The notes: generated by a model from the letters alone, not told the origin. DNA of 64,000 nucleotides from Bolinopsis microptera (GCF_026151205.1 NC_087084.1:6565538-6629537); one strand, 5' to 3'; counted from the stretch's first letter, positions 12,320-24,370 are shown. Program-made: numbers and translations.

Positions 12320-13300
12320 ATTACATTTATATACACAAACACTTTGCCTCCGGAATATCAGAGTTCATGACTTATAAAAACGTTTAACTGAATTCTGTTG
12401 GAGAGTTCTGGTCCTAGATTTGAGAGTAGAGTTGATTATCTGTTTTGTTTTTCTCTCCTATCAAACTGAAAGAATTTGATGAATAACTGGTTGTTTCGTT
12501 TGTTTTTGTCGGAGAAAAATCACACATTAAATGATGATTAATAATATTTAAATCAAGTCAAATAATAATGACGCAAATATCACACGTAATGGAAAACTCT
12601 GTTGATTATGATAAATAGCAAAATAATTTTATAAAGTGTATTAATAACCCACAATGAACAAATAACACAGAGAGTTTTCCAATGCGCAATGTTTGGTACC
12701 ATGTAGCAGCAGCGATCAGCACTTCATACACGAAGCAGCAAACATTCAACTTATATCTTTACTACTGTAATCTACATGTAGATGCAAGTTTTTCACTAGA
12801 TATCTACAACATGACATGACCTTTCAAAAGTATTTTCCTTCCTGGTTCAAAATTTACAATTAAGTTCCCCCCAGCCTGCTTGAGCGGATACCAAGTTTTT
12901 CCGAGCCTGCTCAAGAGAATCCCGAATTTTTCACGGAAATTCGATTTCTCAAAAATTTACTTTCCCGGTAAATTAACAAAAGAATAATTTCATTTCCCGG
13001 TAAACTAGCGTACCCACTTTTGAAAGGTAAAAATTGACATCAAACCATTTTCTGGGAAACACTGTTTAGATATTCCAATAGTGATCAAACATAAACTGAT
13101 ATTAACAGTACCTACTTTTACATCGGTCAGATGTTATCAGTCAATGAATCCTAGTATGATGAGTGATCAATCAATTATAAATATTTAATTAATTAATTAG
13201 CTAGTATTCAGTTAAGTGTTTTATTTTATCAGCAAGCATCTGTTTATTGATCAATTAGTATTCAGTTTATTATTTTCATCTCTTCAGCAAGCATCTGTTT
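12320..13300. other. AT-rich stretch, no gene seen
   Basis: No convincing reading frame. A CCTGCTTGAG/CCTGCTCAAG pair lies near 12875-12912, and TTTCCCGGTAAA occurs twice near 12965-13003, suggesting old repeats. Confidence 0.4.
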
Positions 13301-13308
13301 TCATGATG

Positions 13309-13456
13309 AGGGGTCGTTCACATATTATATCATATTATATATTATTATAACATATTAATATATATTATTACAACATAATCACTAGGGCCATGGGAAGGGT
13401 TTCTAAGTTATTAAATTTTGGCCAAAAGGTGATTACGTAATATGTGAACGACCCCT
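13309..13456. mobile_element. 148-bp palindromic MITE, GGGGTCGTTCAC family
   Basis: The ends AGGGGTCGTTCACATATTA and TAATATGTGAACGACCCCT are perfect inverted repeats around an AT-rich centre. The same ends bound the larger element at 19877-21614, and a single end occurs near 17965. Confidence 0.75.
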
Positions 13457-14010
13457 AAAACCTATAAAGTTCGTATTTCATATCATTTAGCTGGGATCTA
13501 AGTTTAAACAAAGTTAGTAAAATATGCAGTTCGGTAAAGTCTAAATCGATTTCGACTAACAACCTCTCCAATTATCATTAACTTCTTCAAAAATGAAAAC
13601 CAAGCGAACTCATCATACATGTATTATGTACAAAATGCACATATCATTAAAATAAAAATCTAGCATTCTAAAATTAAAATAACTGCGAAACGTGAATTAT
13701 TATGAAATTGAAGACAGTTGAAGAGGTAATAATATAGTGTTAAATTACTTTGATTACAGTATAAAAGTTTAAGCATAATGAGAGGTTCACTTATTTATGT
13801 TTTAAACTTAATTAACTTGATTTTATCTTAATTATGTTCTAACTTTTATACTCTCTACTTAAACAAAAACCCACCTATTTTAAGTCTAAGTAAAAACATA
13901 ATTAAATACTTTAAACAATTAAAGTAATTAAATAATTAAATAATAAAACCCACCTATTTTACAGCGGTATAAAACAACATTAGTAGGAAGTGTCTCCTGA
14001 CCATGGCCCA

Positions 14011-17000
14011 CTATGTAGAACTCTGTGTTGCAGCCCCGTTTAAAATGTTTCTTTTTACGTAGACTGCTTCTACTGCCTGAGTTATGAGTTTGTAGTGAGA
14101 TTTTAAGGGTAATAGAGTAACTACTGCCTGAGTTATGAGTTTGTAGTGAGATTTCAAGGGTAATAGAATAACTACTGCCTGAGTTATGAGTTTGTAGTGA
14201 GATTTCAAGGGTAATAGAGTAACTACTGCCTGAGTTATGAGTTTGTAGTGAGATTTCAAGGGTAATAGAGTAACTACTGCCTGAGTTATGAGTTTGTAGT
14301 GAGATTTTAAGGGTAATGGAGTAACTACTGCCTGAGTTATGAGTTTGTAGTGAGATTTTAAGGGTAATAGAGTAACTACTGCCTGAGTTATGAGTTTGTA
14401 GTGAGATTTCAAGGGTAATAGAATAACTACTGCCTGAGTTATGAGTTTGTAGTGAGATTTTAAGGGTAATAGAGTAACTACTGCCTGAGTTATGAGTTTG
14501 TAGTGAGATTTTAAGGGTAATAGTGCACATCATGACTTGAAAAAACTATATAAAATTGTGCAGACAACATGAAACTTTGTGAAGTAAGTATTAGTTTCAG
14601 TGTAACATTCAGTATCAACCATGACTGTAAAAAGTTTATAGCAGGATGATGATACTGCATGTATAAGTAATAGGAAACATTTCAGAAAGTAGTTTTTAGT
14701 TCAGTAAGACCAACATGTAACCCACGTTCTCAACTTTATTGTATTTCCAGGATAATAATAGTTGTCAGAATTATTCAATGTATAACAATATGAAAGATAG
14801 GGAGTTGTTCTGAACTAATTTAACACAAGACTTTAGCTAAGACTTGCATGTAAATAATCCTTGTAAAGACTGTAATTACAGCTGTACTTGTAACGACTGT
14901 AACAGTACTTGTAACGACTGTAACAGTACATGTTACATTTTAAAACATGCACCTTGACTGCCCGAGTCACTCTGATCTTGTTTCGTGTCGCCAATAACCT
15001 GCAATGTGTGTAATTTTACTTTGGAATGTGAACCTCACAGAACCAAGTTAACATGATCTCATTTACAAAACAGCTGGTTTCACACTGTTATACACGTTTT
15101 ATGGAGAGTTTTAGTGAACTTTATTACACAGTGATTATGTAGTGGGATGGAAGCGTTTTAACCAGGTGTAGCCAGTACAAACCCTGGCTCCATAATATGA
15201 AGGATTAGAACTAACCTGAGTGTCGTAGAATGTGATAGCGGAGGGTTTAGGCTTAGAGTTGGTTTTATTGTGTTTTTTAGTAGGGTTGCCTAACAGGGTG
15301 TCATCATATAGGGGGTTGTTAAATCCTGTCCTGGCGTTCATCTGGAATTAATATATAATCAGCATGTTAATAATCATAATTAATAATTCAATGTGTTAGA
15401 ATTTATAGTAGTATATGTAATATGTAATATGTATGATTGTGTGTATAATTGTGTAAATGTAGATTGTACAATCAGAAGGTTGCTTGATAAACAAGGTGTA
15501 CATTTTAAAATTAGTTGGTTGTTGTTTTCTGGTGCGGTAATTAACTGTAAAATAAACATTTTGTATGTTACATCAGGAATACTGAAAGTGTAAACTCTCC
15601 TGCGTAACAAATCAAGATAATAAATAAATTAGAAGAGCAGACCATCAGACCATGCATAGCTAAGTTGTCTTTTGTAGATTGCATGTAACATTAGTGGAGT
15701 GTAGTTACACTGTTACAAGTTACGATTATGATATATCATGTAATACCACTATCATTTATAATATAAAAGGATAAGAAAGAAATAAATCGATATAATATTG
15801 CATTGTGTCAATAAACATACACATATTATGATTAAAAACACATCAATCCCACATGCAAGTTGCGAGGGTAATGCTAAATCGAGTGTAAACTGTATTATCG
15901 CTGCTGAAACTTACAAACTCTGCAAATACTATATCTGGTTCTGCTAAACAGTACGATTCCTGCAAACAAAATGTAACTTTCTTATTTTAACTTTATCAAA
16001 TTTTATTTTAAAATTTGTACCAGAAACATCGATTATAACTAAGCTTGTAAATGTAAAACGTATAATATGTCAACGCCTTACTTTTTAGTAATAGAGTGAA
16101 TGTGAAATACCCGAATCTTTACCAAAAGTCCATGCATATCTCATATTTTAACAATGTCCATACATTGTGTTTTCATCAAATGCATCTTGATTCTCGAACC
16201 AAAGACGCTTGCATAATAAATCATATTTTCAATTTCCTTTTTAATATCCATCAAATGATAGCACTCACATTCTCACAATCCTTACACATTACACAACAAG
16301 CTACTATACAATGATTGAATAAAATAACACCACCATATTTTAAACTGAAATTTGTGTTTGAGTGCTCCGACATTGCGCACAACAATGCTTACAGCCCCCC
16401 CCCCCCACAAGCCATGCAATTACTCAAACTCAATAGGTCTGGATACTGGTGGAGAGAGGTGAACCATATCTCACACGTGACAGCACATATCAGACACGTG
16501 ACAGCACATATTGGACACGTGACAGCACATATCGGACACGTGACGGCACATATCGGACACGTGACAGCACATATTATCGGACACGTGACAGCACATATCG
16601 GACACGTGACAAGAATGCTGAGATTTCATTTGTCACAGGTGATCGCTGATTGGTTAAAACTTTAAAATAACCGTCACGTGTCCCCACTGGTATCCAGATC
16701 AACTCGGTCTACATAGCAATCAACTACTCAACTACCATGCGGCTAATGCACTAGGAATATTTGACATGACTATATAAGGAATAATAGGAATGTGGAACGT
16801 TTCATCAGTGAGAAGAGCTTGTGACACATTGTGAAGTTAATATGCTTTTGAGTGCGCTACTTGGCTTTATTCGAGTTTGAGTACAAAATAACAATGGTTA
16901 TCTTACTGTGCTTACTCAAACTGTGTCATATCCTTTACAAATGCATAACTACAAAAAACGATCAAATTAAAAAACAATTAACCAATTAACCAATTATAAG

Positions 17001-20000
17001 CTAATAAAGTTAATTACCTGGGAGGAAACATTCTTGTTCTCGTAAACAGAATGGTACATTCTCTGAGGCGGAGGGTATTGACAATCTGGAGCAACATAGT
17101 CCTCATCTACCATGCCAGGGAGGGACACGTGGGAATCTGCACTGTTCTGAAACAGTGTGATCTAGTGGCTGTTAGTACTTGGTCTAATAGTCTAATACAG
17201 TACTACTTGGTCTAGTACTTGGTCTAATACAGTACTACTTCGTCTAGTACTTGGTCTAATACAGTACTACTTGGTCTAGTACTTGGTCTAATACAGTACT
17301 ACTTGGTCTAGTACGTGGTCTAATACAGTACTACTTGGTCTAGTACAGTACTATTTGGTCTAGTACTTGGTCTACTAATAATTGGTCTAGTGATTGTTAG
17401 TACTTATACTTGGCCTAAGACTTGATCTAGTGGCTGTTAGTACTTGGTCTAATACAGTACTACTTGGTCTAGTACTTGGTCTACTAATAATATGTCTAGT
17501 GATTGTTAGTACTTGTACTCGGTCTAAGACTTGATCTAGTGGTTGTTAGTACTTGATCTACTACTATATGTAGTATATTGTGTATTATCAATAAGTTACT
17601 CACTGTAGAGTGTGTAGTCATGGGACGTAGCTCAATGTCACCAGGTGTCACGGAGAACATCTTCTGAAATATAGAACTTTGTCACCACATTGTCACCACA
17701 TTATCACCACATTGTCATCACTTACCAATTTAATAATATTGTGGTTTTATATTTATACGAACATAAACCCCGATCTCATAACTAACATAGTCATAATCTA
17801 ACATAAATTCCTTGGATATCAATAATCCAATTATATAGCGTGTCCTCAACAGCTTACATACATTCTTCAGCTACAAATGACAAACCATACTGCAACTGAA
17901 GAGTCTTATTGTATCAAAATTTAAATACTGTGTAAATTTGATTTAAATTTAAATTCTAATAAGTGGTCGTTCAAATAATATTACGTAATCAGCCGAGGGG
18001 TAAGGGGGTTCCCAAATGATTACGGGGGGGGGGGGGGGGGGGGGGGGGGGGTTGGAATACATATAATAATAGGGAAATTATGGAGGAAATTATCAACAGC
18101 AAACTCAACCACATCATAAAATTTGTGGAACAGTCAAAAAGACTAGACAAGGAAGATCTTTTTGGGTAAACTACTAATATTTAACATCAGGAAATAACAC
18201 AATTTCAGGAAACAACATCAGGAAATAACCCAATCCCAGGAAAAACTAATAATAGCACCAATTCCAGGAGATGACCTTGCTCGGAAGTCCCTTGTCTGCC
18301 CACCGAAGTACCACAACCGAAGTGGGTTTGCTCTGAGACAGGTAGTGACAGCTTCAAGACTCCAGAGGTCTGTTGCATTGATATTTATTATTGTATGATT
18401 TCGTATATACTTTGGGAGTCCTGGAATGCAGCTAGCAGGAGTTGCATTCTGTGGGCACGGTGATAGGGCCTCCTTCTTTATAGTAAGAGGCCAGAAACCG
18501 TTGACCAGAACAGAGAGAGAGAGAGACATATAATAATATTATATAATGTTGACACTCATCATTAATAATTGCTGATTAATTAAATTCTGTGTAACGTAGA
18601 TTTCATTTTCCAGCTTCGACTTAAAGTTACAGCTGTGTCCAACCAATTGTGTTTCAATACCATTTTATTTCTGACAACTTTAAGGCTCAAAAATCTATCA
18701 TGCCCCACACAAACCGTTTTTAACGTCCTACATACACTAAAAACCCGATTCACCGTACAGTTTTAAAAAATTGTTATATTTTTAAGAGAGACTGGGCCTG
18801 GTTGGCCCACGAGAAGATAGCATATATGGATGCTTTGCCTACCTCTGGGGTATGGCAGTCCTGTGGGAGGATGCTGGTGGAATCAAGATGTGTAATCAAG
18901 GATGATGGTAAGTGTTGTGGGGTGTGTCATAGATGAACGCTTAAGTGGTGGTTGAGTGTGGAAGAGAGAGGCGAACTAAGACAGGCGTTTGATGTAAGAT
19001 TGTGAAATTGGGCAATTCAAAGTGGATTCACTGGTTGTGCCAATTTTGGACAGCTCGTCTGCTTTTTCATTACCCCACAATCCGATGTGAGCAGCTATCC
19101 ATTTGATTTCTAAGGTGTTAGTGGATACCGTACAGTTTGCGTGAAAAGAATATAAGAAATTAATAAATTGGGGTTTTACTGTAAGTGGTTTCGAGAAAAA
19201 CGAAATCGTCAGGAACCTGTTCAGAGCGTGACGTCATGGTCGATATTGCGAAATCATTATTAGAGGCCATTATATTTCTACTGCATGGGGTTGACTATTA
19301 AGTTTCTATAAAGGAGGTGGTTGGCAGAGCCACCTGCATTTAATTGCTACCTATTCACAAACTTTATAATGTCATTTTATTTAAATATCACTATGATTTT
19401 AGCTAATCTACAAGCACTTAACTGGGGACCCCGGCTATAATGTTCATAATCATGTAATAAAGAATAAAAATTCGGCGGAATGGCAGGCTGAGCGTGGCCC
19501 AGTGAACAAGCACCTGCTCAAATTGCCTTTTAAATTCGATCATTAAATCGATTCAATGATTTTGTCTCCTAACAGCAGAATAGGCATTAGTGCCATAATA
19601 TATTTGATTTTGCCATCACAAATATACATGTACTAATACAGTAACAAGTAGTATATTTCGTAAAATCTCGCTTAATTACCCTCTCTATACGTAGCAAATT
19701 ATTTGCAGCTGACAAACATGGTAATGAACACAACTGCCTCAGATTTTTAATCTTTGACAATAAAAAGCGTAATTTTTCTTTGCCAATTGTACTGTGCATG
19801 ACTACTTGTGGTAAGCCAGTTTCTGTGCAATTCGAAATTGCATCGATTAATATTTTATTTTTGTTATTTTTTATTTAGGGGTCGTTCACATATTACGTAA
19901 TCAGCGGAGGGGAAGGGGTGGATCTTGATTACGGTTGATTACGGAGGGGGGAGGCCCACATCCAGAAAGTTAAAAATTTCCTCGCAGATACAAATTTTCT

Positions 20001-23000
20001 GTTTTCTGTGTGCCATTCCCTCGTCTCCTCGTTTTTTAATCAAGTGGTTACTGGCTAGCTCTTTTGTTATTACAGCTACCTCGAGATCTTATCTAGGGCA
20101 CTACTACATTAGTAATAGAATATTAGAACTGTAATTCTAGAACTTTAAATTAAGATTACTTGGCCGAATGGCAGGGTTCGAGATTCGACTCTAAAACGCT
20201 CAAGCGCTCAGTTTAGGAGTGATTAGTAGATAACTATTGCATAATATTCGATTCAAACTCCAACTAGACACGGATCATGCTTAATCAAAGTGTTCCTCGA
20301 ACTTAAGTCTTGTAACCTACTGGAGTTTGGGCCACTGAATCGAATACGACCTGATATTAATTTTAAGATAAAGATTTTTATTCTTTGGTTTTTCAATTGT
20401 GCTACGAATCCGAGTTTGAGTTGATAACACCGAATTTCCTGTTTGACTCCTAAAGAGAGGAACCAAGGCTTAGGTTCCTCTTTTTGGCTCTGAGATCCAA
20501 CTTTCAGATCGGACTTCGGAGATCCTCACGTCGGAGATCATGTAAGTGTAACATCAGTACCGGAGATCAGACTTTTTTGCACTCGATATTGGACATATAA
20601 ATCTAAATATATATTCGAAACAGCACGGGATGTAACCAAGGTTACTTTAGATAATATATACCAGCTTTCGGGGTTACAGTAAAACAACTTCTTTTTTTTT
20701 AGTAAAACAAAATTTTATTTTATACCCACAATCAATTCATATTTAGTTCAAATATTTAAATTCAAAATAACCATTTCACAGAAGTGGTTTTATTATAATA
20801 AAATAATTTGTGATATGTGTACAAGTGATAAACTAATAAATTAATTTACACTCAAAAATGTACAAAAATACACAATTTTTACTTAGCAACATAACACTGG
20901 TTCCAAGGTTGTTAAATACGTCAAATTTTCGTGAAAGAATACGACGTATTCGGTTTTAATAAAGAATACGTCGTAATACGCCGTAATACGGTAATTTCTA
21001 TGGATTGTTAAAAACGTCCACGAATACGCCATAATACGCCGTAATACGCTGATTTGTCAAAATTAAACATTACAGCTGCGCGCCACCCTCATCATTGATC
21101 ATGCATTAAAGGAGTGCAGTTATACATGATACAGATAACTTAAATTTGTAATCAAATTTCATGGATAATCCGATAAGCTAACATTTTTGCGAAATTATCA
21201 ATTACATATTAATACATATTTAATGATTTTGATGTTGAGAGACTAGAGAGCGAGGAGTTCGTTAAGATCAGTCAGCTTCACAGTGCACTACTCCGGTCTG
21301 GGAATTAATTTTTCAGTTTGTTAGCCGTCAGTAATTACTAATTACTATTAGAGATTAGAGGCTGCTCCTAAAACGATCTCGCAATTATAAAAATGTAAGA
21401 CCATTTTCTAAAGTTCAGTCCCCTCAACATATTTGAATTTTTGAATTTTTTGAATAAAGAATACGTCGTAATACGTCAATTTTCGAGGATTAATACGTAT
21501 TCGTATTCCAATACGTATTCCCTCCTAATACGTATTTAACAACCTTGACTGGTTCAGCGCGCGGCTGAAAAAAAATTGCTAAAATATTGATTACGTAATA
21601 TGTGAACGAACCCTAATGAATAATGATACACCAGTACCAGAGCGGGGTATCACAGAGTTGCAATAATGGTAATGATGTCGTCCTCATCACATCTACAGTT
21701 AACTTAATGAGACTAATGTTTGACGGGTAGTGACAAGTGATTCAGTGAGTGTAGATTTGTGTGTAGAATGTAGTATTGTAGGCTTAGTGGCTCAGTTGGT
21801 TAATCCGGGCCTGGTATTGCTTGAGGTACCAGGTTCGATTCCCGACTCTGTCACTAGCCGTGGGGTGAGCGTCGTCGACGCTCAGCTAAGGATCCTGAGT
21901 GGTCTATGCAGCCCCCCGGTCCACTCAGCCAAATACTCGAGAAATCGGGTGTGAGGGTTAAATGAGGAGCTGCCCATTGCAGCAAAGTCTCGGGCGAAGA
22001 AAGTATGGTACACACTACCTTAACCGTCACTGGCCTAATGTATAATTGAATCCTTCGGCTTCCTGTAATTGGCTGGTTACACACTTGTGTAACAATGTGG
22101 CTGTTGGAATGTCCGAAGTAAAATAAGAGTTGAGATAAAAAATTAAAAAAAAAAAAAGTGTGCACACTGTAGCGTGTACAACAACTGATCGTAGTATCGG
22201 TGTATCGGTGTTGGAATTTAACTTTTGTCTGTGGGATTTCATAAAACATTTAAACAAATGAAACACAGGTTTGATATAAACCTCCTCCAGTGATACAGTG
22301 GAAGATGTTAGAAATGTATGTGGCACAACTTGCCCAGTGTAATGAAGCGTTAGTTAGATGTTATCGCAATCTACAATATCGCAAAGACCATGTATAATAT
22401 AACGTGTTCCTGCTAGTCATAAGTTGTGATTTCAGATTCTGTAATCTACATTACTTGTAATAGTGACACAGCTGAGAAGCATTAAGATTAAGCTAACTGT
22501 AAAGCACACTAGCTTAGCACAGACCATATTGCATACAGTCAATAAATCTGTAGTAGAGTAGATACTTTCGATTCAGTTTAGAAAATTAACACAACATTTG
22601 TTTAACAAGATCGTCATGACATGACGCAGAGTAACAAGCTTAAACCAGTAACACACTTAATTCACGCCAGTAATTTCCCATGTAACGAATATAACGTTAG
22701 AAGAAGGAGTGATAGAGCCACGTTGTTTGCAGTGTGGTTTCTAAGATCATGTTTCATAACACAATACTACTACTACTAGGGCAGTAGAACACAATAAACT
22801 CTTAATGTAGGTCAGGGACTCAGCTGCTGACTGGTTTTAATGAAACACTGCTAATCTGGTGAGCTCTGGTTACAGCAAGTAAAGTTGTATGGTAGGATGA
22901 GAAGCTTTAGTTATATATAAATGCATTAGATGCACAATGTACACGATCAATTATTGGTCAATTATTGATCAATTATTGATCAATTATTGGTCATACAATA

Positions 23001-24036
23001 ATGTGATTTAAATGTGGTATTCCCTCTAATCATCTATCGTGAAACAGGCCTATGTGCTGCGGCTTACTATAAACGAATTACAAAACATTTCCTTGTGTTT
23101 CCAAGGACACAGTTAATTAGATAATAACAAGTACAAATAAAGACAGTGCACCTGTACCTGTGAGCTGTACCCCTCATCTGTACCCCTCACCTGTACCTGT
23201 GAGCTGTACCCCTCATCTGTACCCCTCACCTGTGAGCTGTACCCCTCATCTGACTGTCTTGTAGGGTTCCTTTTATCAAACAACACTACTTCTCCTCCCT
23301 TATCTGCAGAGTCTAATGAACCGTTCCGTACCCACGTACTACCGTAATCCTCTCCAACCTGGTCATAATGTTATATATTATTATACTTATAACACAATGT
23401 TATAAACTTATAACTCCGGCATGCGCAGGGATTATGTGTGTTATAACATAGGAGGGATGTTGTCACATTGAAACGTCGAATAATTCCTTTCCTGATAAGA
23501 GCCTTTTCCTTGTCGCATCAAACGGGATCAATAGAAATTTACCCAAGATAACATTTCAACTATGCGACTCATAAATAATATTCCAATCCGGATTTTACAT
23601 CTATTAGGAGGGATGTTATAAACTATGTAATAAATGTTATTTAAACTTATTACTCGATAATATTATGTTTATTCTAGGAGTTTCTAAAATTTCAATTTGG
23701 GTTGCTGAGATTACGTGGTCTCAAAAAATGTTTTTAAAATTTAAACAATGAAGCGTTCCTTATATTTAAATATAATCAGATAATTGACGAAATCACTAAA
23801 TAATTATGATAATTAATTATGATCCTTAATCATGATAATTAATTAAAATAACTCACCGCACTATTTGACATGGCACTATCGTCCAGTGCAGTAACAGTGG
23901 TAGTAGAACTGTTAAGAGTCGTGTTGTTACTACCAGCACCTGACTGGTACAGATTGTTAACGGAGTGTTGGTCGTGTAGTGATCGCGGGTTGTTATTCCT
24001 CTGTTTTACCTCCGAGTGGTTACCTGTTAGATGTTT
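14011..24036 (-). CDS. C-terminal tail of an unidentified protein, tyrosine-rich, six exons
   Basis: Exons from 5' to 3' on the minus strand are 24036-23857, 23358-23230, 17663-17604, 17146-17018, 15341-15216 and 14076-14011 (stop TAG). Each is a multiple of three and begins and ends in phase 0, giving about 229 residues. The sequence is Ser/Asn/Thr-rich and hydrophilic with many tyrosines: DEDYVAP, YHSVYENK (YxN type, a Grb2-SH2-like motif), DEGYSSQ, and GFNNPLYDD (NPxY class). It therefore resembles the cytoplasmic tail of a signalling or adhesion receptor. No membrane segment or ectodomain was found upstream in this window. The kelch exons at 41.8-44.8 kb lie upstream on the same strand with compatible phase and could belong to the same gene, but nothing links them directly. 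The introns carry a SINE, nested DNA transposons and minisatellites at exon borders. Confidence 0.6.
14071..14524 (-). repeat. 51-bp minisatellite over the last 3' splice site
   Basis: About nine copies of a 51-base unit, each containing, on the transcript strand, CATAACTCAG followed by GCAGTA. This is the acceptor and first bases of the final exon. The units are open in the same frame as the last exon (SHYKLITQAVV per unit), so retention would add 17 residues per unit. Confidence 0.8.
15360..16435. other. AT-rich intron sequence, no further exon seen
   Basis: Intron of the minus-strand tail gene. Short open stretches at 15393-15610 on both strands lack splice context and protein-like composition. 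Confidence 0.45.
16438..16698. mobile_element. TIR element carrying a 21-bp CACGTG minisatellite
   Basis: The ends TCTGGATACTGGTGG and CCACTGGTATCCAGA are near-perfect inverted repeats. Inside, about seven copies of a 21-base unit (GGACACGTGACAGCACATATC) run from about 16474 to 16611, each with a CACGTG E-box. One more CACGTG lies near the right end. Confidence 0.65.
17155..17560 (-). repeat. ~32-bp minisatellite just upstream of the acceptor of exon 17146-17018
   Basis: Units contain ACTTGGTCTAATACAGTACT and ACTTGGTCTAGT and begin within about 15 bases of the splice acceptor at 17147. Internal variants (CTAATAATTGGTC, GTGATTGTTAGTAC) show higher-order structure. Confidence 0.8.
17676..17725 (-). 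repeat. Short GTCACCACATT repeat beside the acceptor of exon 17663-17604
   Basis: About four copies of an 11-base unit (TTGTCACCACA and variants), starting roughly a dozen bases from the splice acceptor. Confidence 0.6.
17964..18055. repeat. Single end of the GGGGTCGTTCAC family with a poly-G run
   Basis: GTGGTCGTTCAAATAATATTACGTAATCAG matches the terminal repeat seen at 13309 and 19877. It is followed by a G run of about 27 bases. No matching right end was seen nearby, so it is probably truncated. Confidence 0.5.
18785..19130 (-). mobile_element. LINE 3' fragment of the same family as at 27829-29100
   Basis: 18790-18965 matches the 3' untranslated part of the 27.8-kb LINE (GCCTACCTCTGGGG, then GGTGGAATCA). 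18990-19130 matches its RNase H segment (complement of the HIGLWGNEKADELAKL coding stretch). The part between is deleted. Frame-broken and dead. Confidence 0.75.
19422..19502 (-). repeat. Tiny repeat element, copy 4, reverse orientation
   Basis: The complement of copies 1-3, beginning CTGGGGACCCCGGCTATAATG and ending GGCAGGCTGAGCGTGGCCCAG. The middle is longer, 81 bases in all. Confidence 0.7.
19877..21614. mobile_element. 1.7-kb DNA transposon, GGGGTCGTTCAC ends, non-autonomous
   Basis: The left end AGGGGTCGTTCACATATTAC and the right end GTAATATGTGAACGAACCCT are inverted repeats of about 26 bases. The inside has no transposase frame. A hAT-type element (20904-21547) is nested in it, so about 1.1 kb belongs to this element. 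Family undetermined. Confidence 0.75.
20904..21547. mobile_element. Nested hAT-type element with 8-bp target duplication
   Basis: ACTGGTTC at 20896-20903 is repeated at 21548-21555. The ends CAAGGTTGTTAAATACG and CGTATTTAACAACCTTG are perfect inverted repeats. An 8-base duplication and ends of the form CAnnG are the hAT signature. Inside, TACGNCGTAATACG-type short repeats are dense near both ends. No transposase, so non-autonomous. Confidence 0.9.
21778..22158 (+). mobile_element. tRNA-derived SINE
   Basis: The head has a pol III A box (TGGCTCAGTTGG, 21788-21799) and B box (GGTTCGATTCC, 21832-21842) at tRNA spacing, without an intact cloverleaf. A unique body follows, then an A-rich tail at 22136-22158. 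It lies in an intron of the minus-strand tail gene, antisense to it. A clear target duplication was not found. Confidence 0.75.
23149..23254 (-). repeat. 39-bp repeat duplicating an exon end and its 5' splice site
   Basis: Two full units plus the original. Each unit contains, on the transcript strand, GGGGTACAGCTCACAG followed by GTACAG or GTGAGG. The last coding bases of exon 23358-23230 and its donor are thus present three times. The stretch is open in the exon's frame, adding the repeat RGTDEGYSSQVQV. Confidence 0.75.
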
Positions 24037-24084
24037 CTTTGTTATCAGATAATATTAAAATTAATTATTACAATTAATTATTAT

Positions 24085-24370
24085 TACTAGCAGGAACCCG
24101 TCTAACCCTAAAGTGACACCACTTGGAGGTACAAATTTTGGGCACTAAAATTATTATTCCTTGGCCAATTTTTTATTTTTTCATGCTGATTTGAAGCCCA
24201 TTAACGCATTTGAACCAGTCAAAAAAGTTAAGGTTGTATATCTTTTACGGTTTTTGCGGAAATTCGTGCTAAAGTTGATGCCGTGGTGTCAGTAAAATGG
24301 TACGGATATACATATTATATACATATATATAATATCGTCTCGCTTTATATATAGTAAGATCAACTTAATC
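24085..24370 (+). repeat. Segmental duplication, linker part X (first copy)
   Basis: Begins AGCAGGAACCCGTCTAACCC and ends in CGTCTCGCTTTATA(T/G)ATAGTAAGAT. It matches 39252-39606 with moderate divergence. It precedes gene copy A here and follows gene copy B there, as expected for a tandem array. Confidence 0.75.

Noticed and set aside
13928-14533. A 201-codon repetitive protein in one frame of the 51-bp array
   Set aside because: Its frame is not the one that joins the terminal exon in phase; the other frame is preferred.
18218-18529. A 103-codon minus-strand frame beside the LINE fragment
   Set aside because: No recognised motif and no splice context; may be retroelement debris but cannot be supported.
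21785-21855. A functional tRNA gene
   Set aside because: A and B boxes are present but stems do not pair into a cloverleaf and a SINE body with an A tail follows.
22027-22326. Overlapping minus-strand frames over the SINE and its flank
   Set aside because: They are antisense translations of SINE sequence and its A-rich tail.
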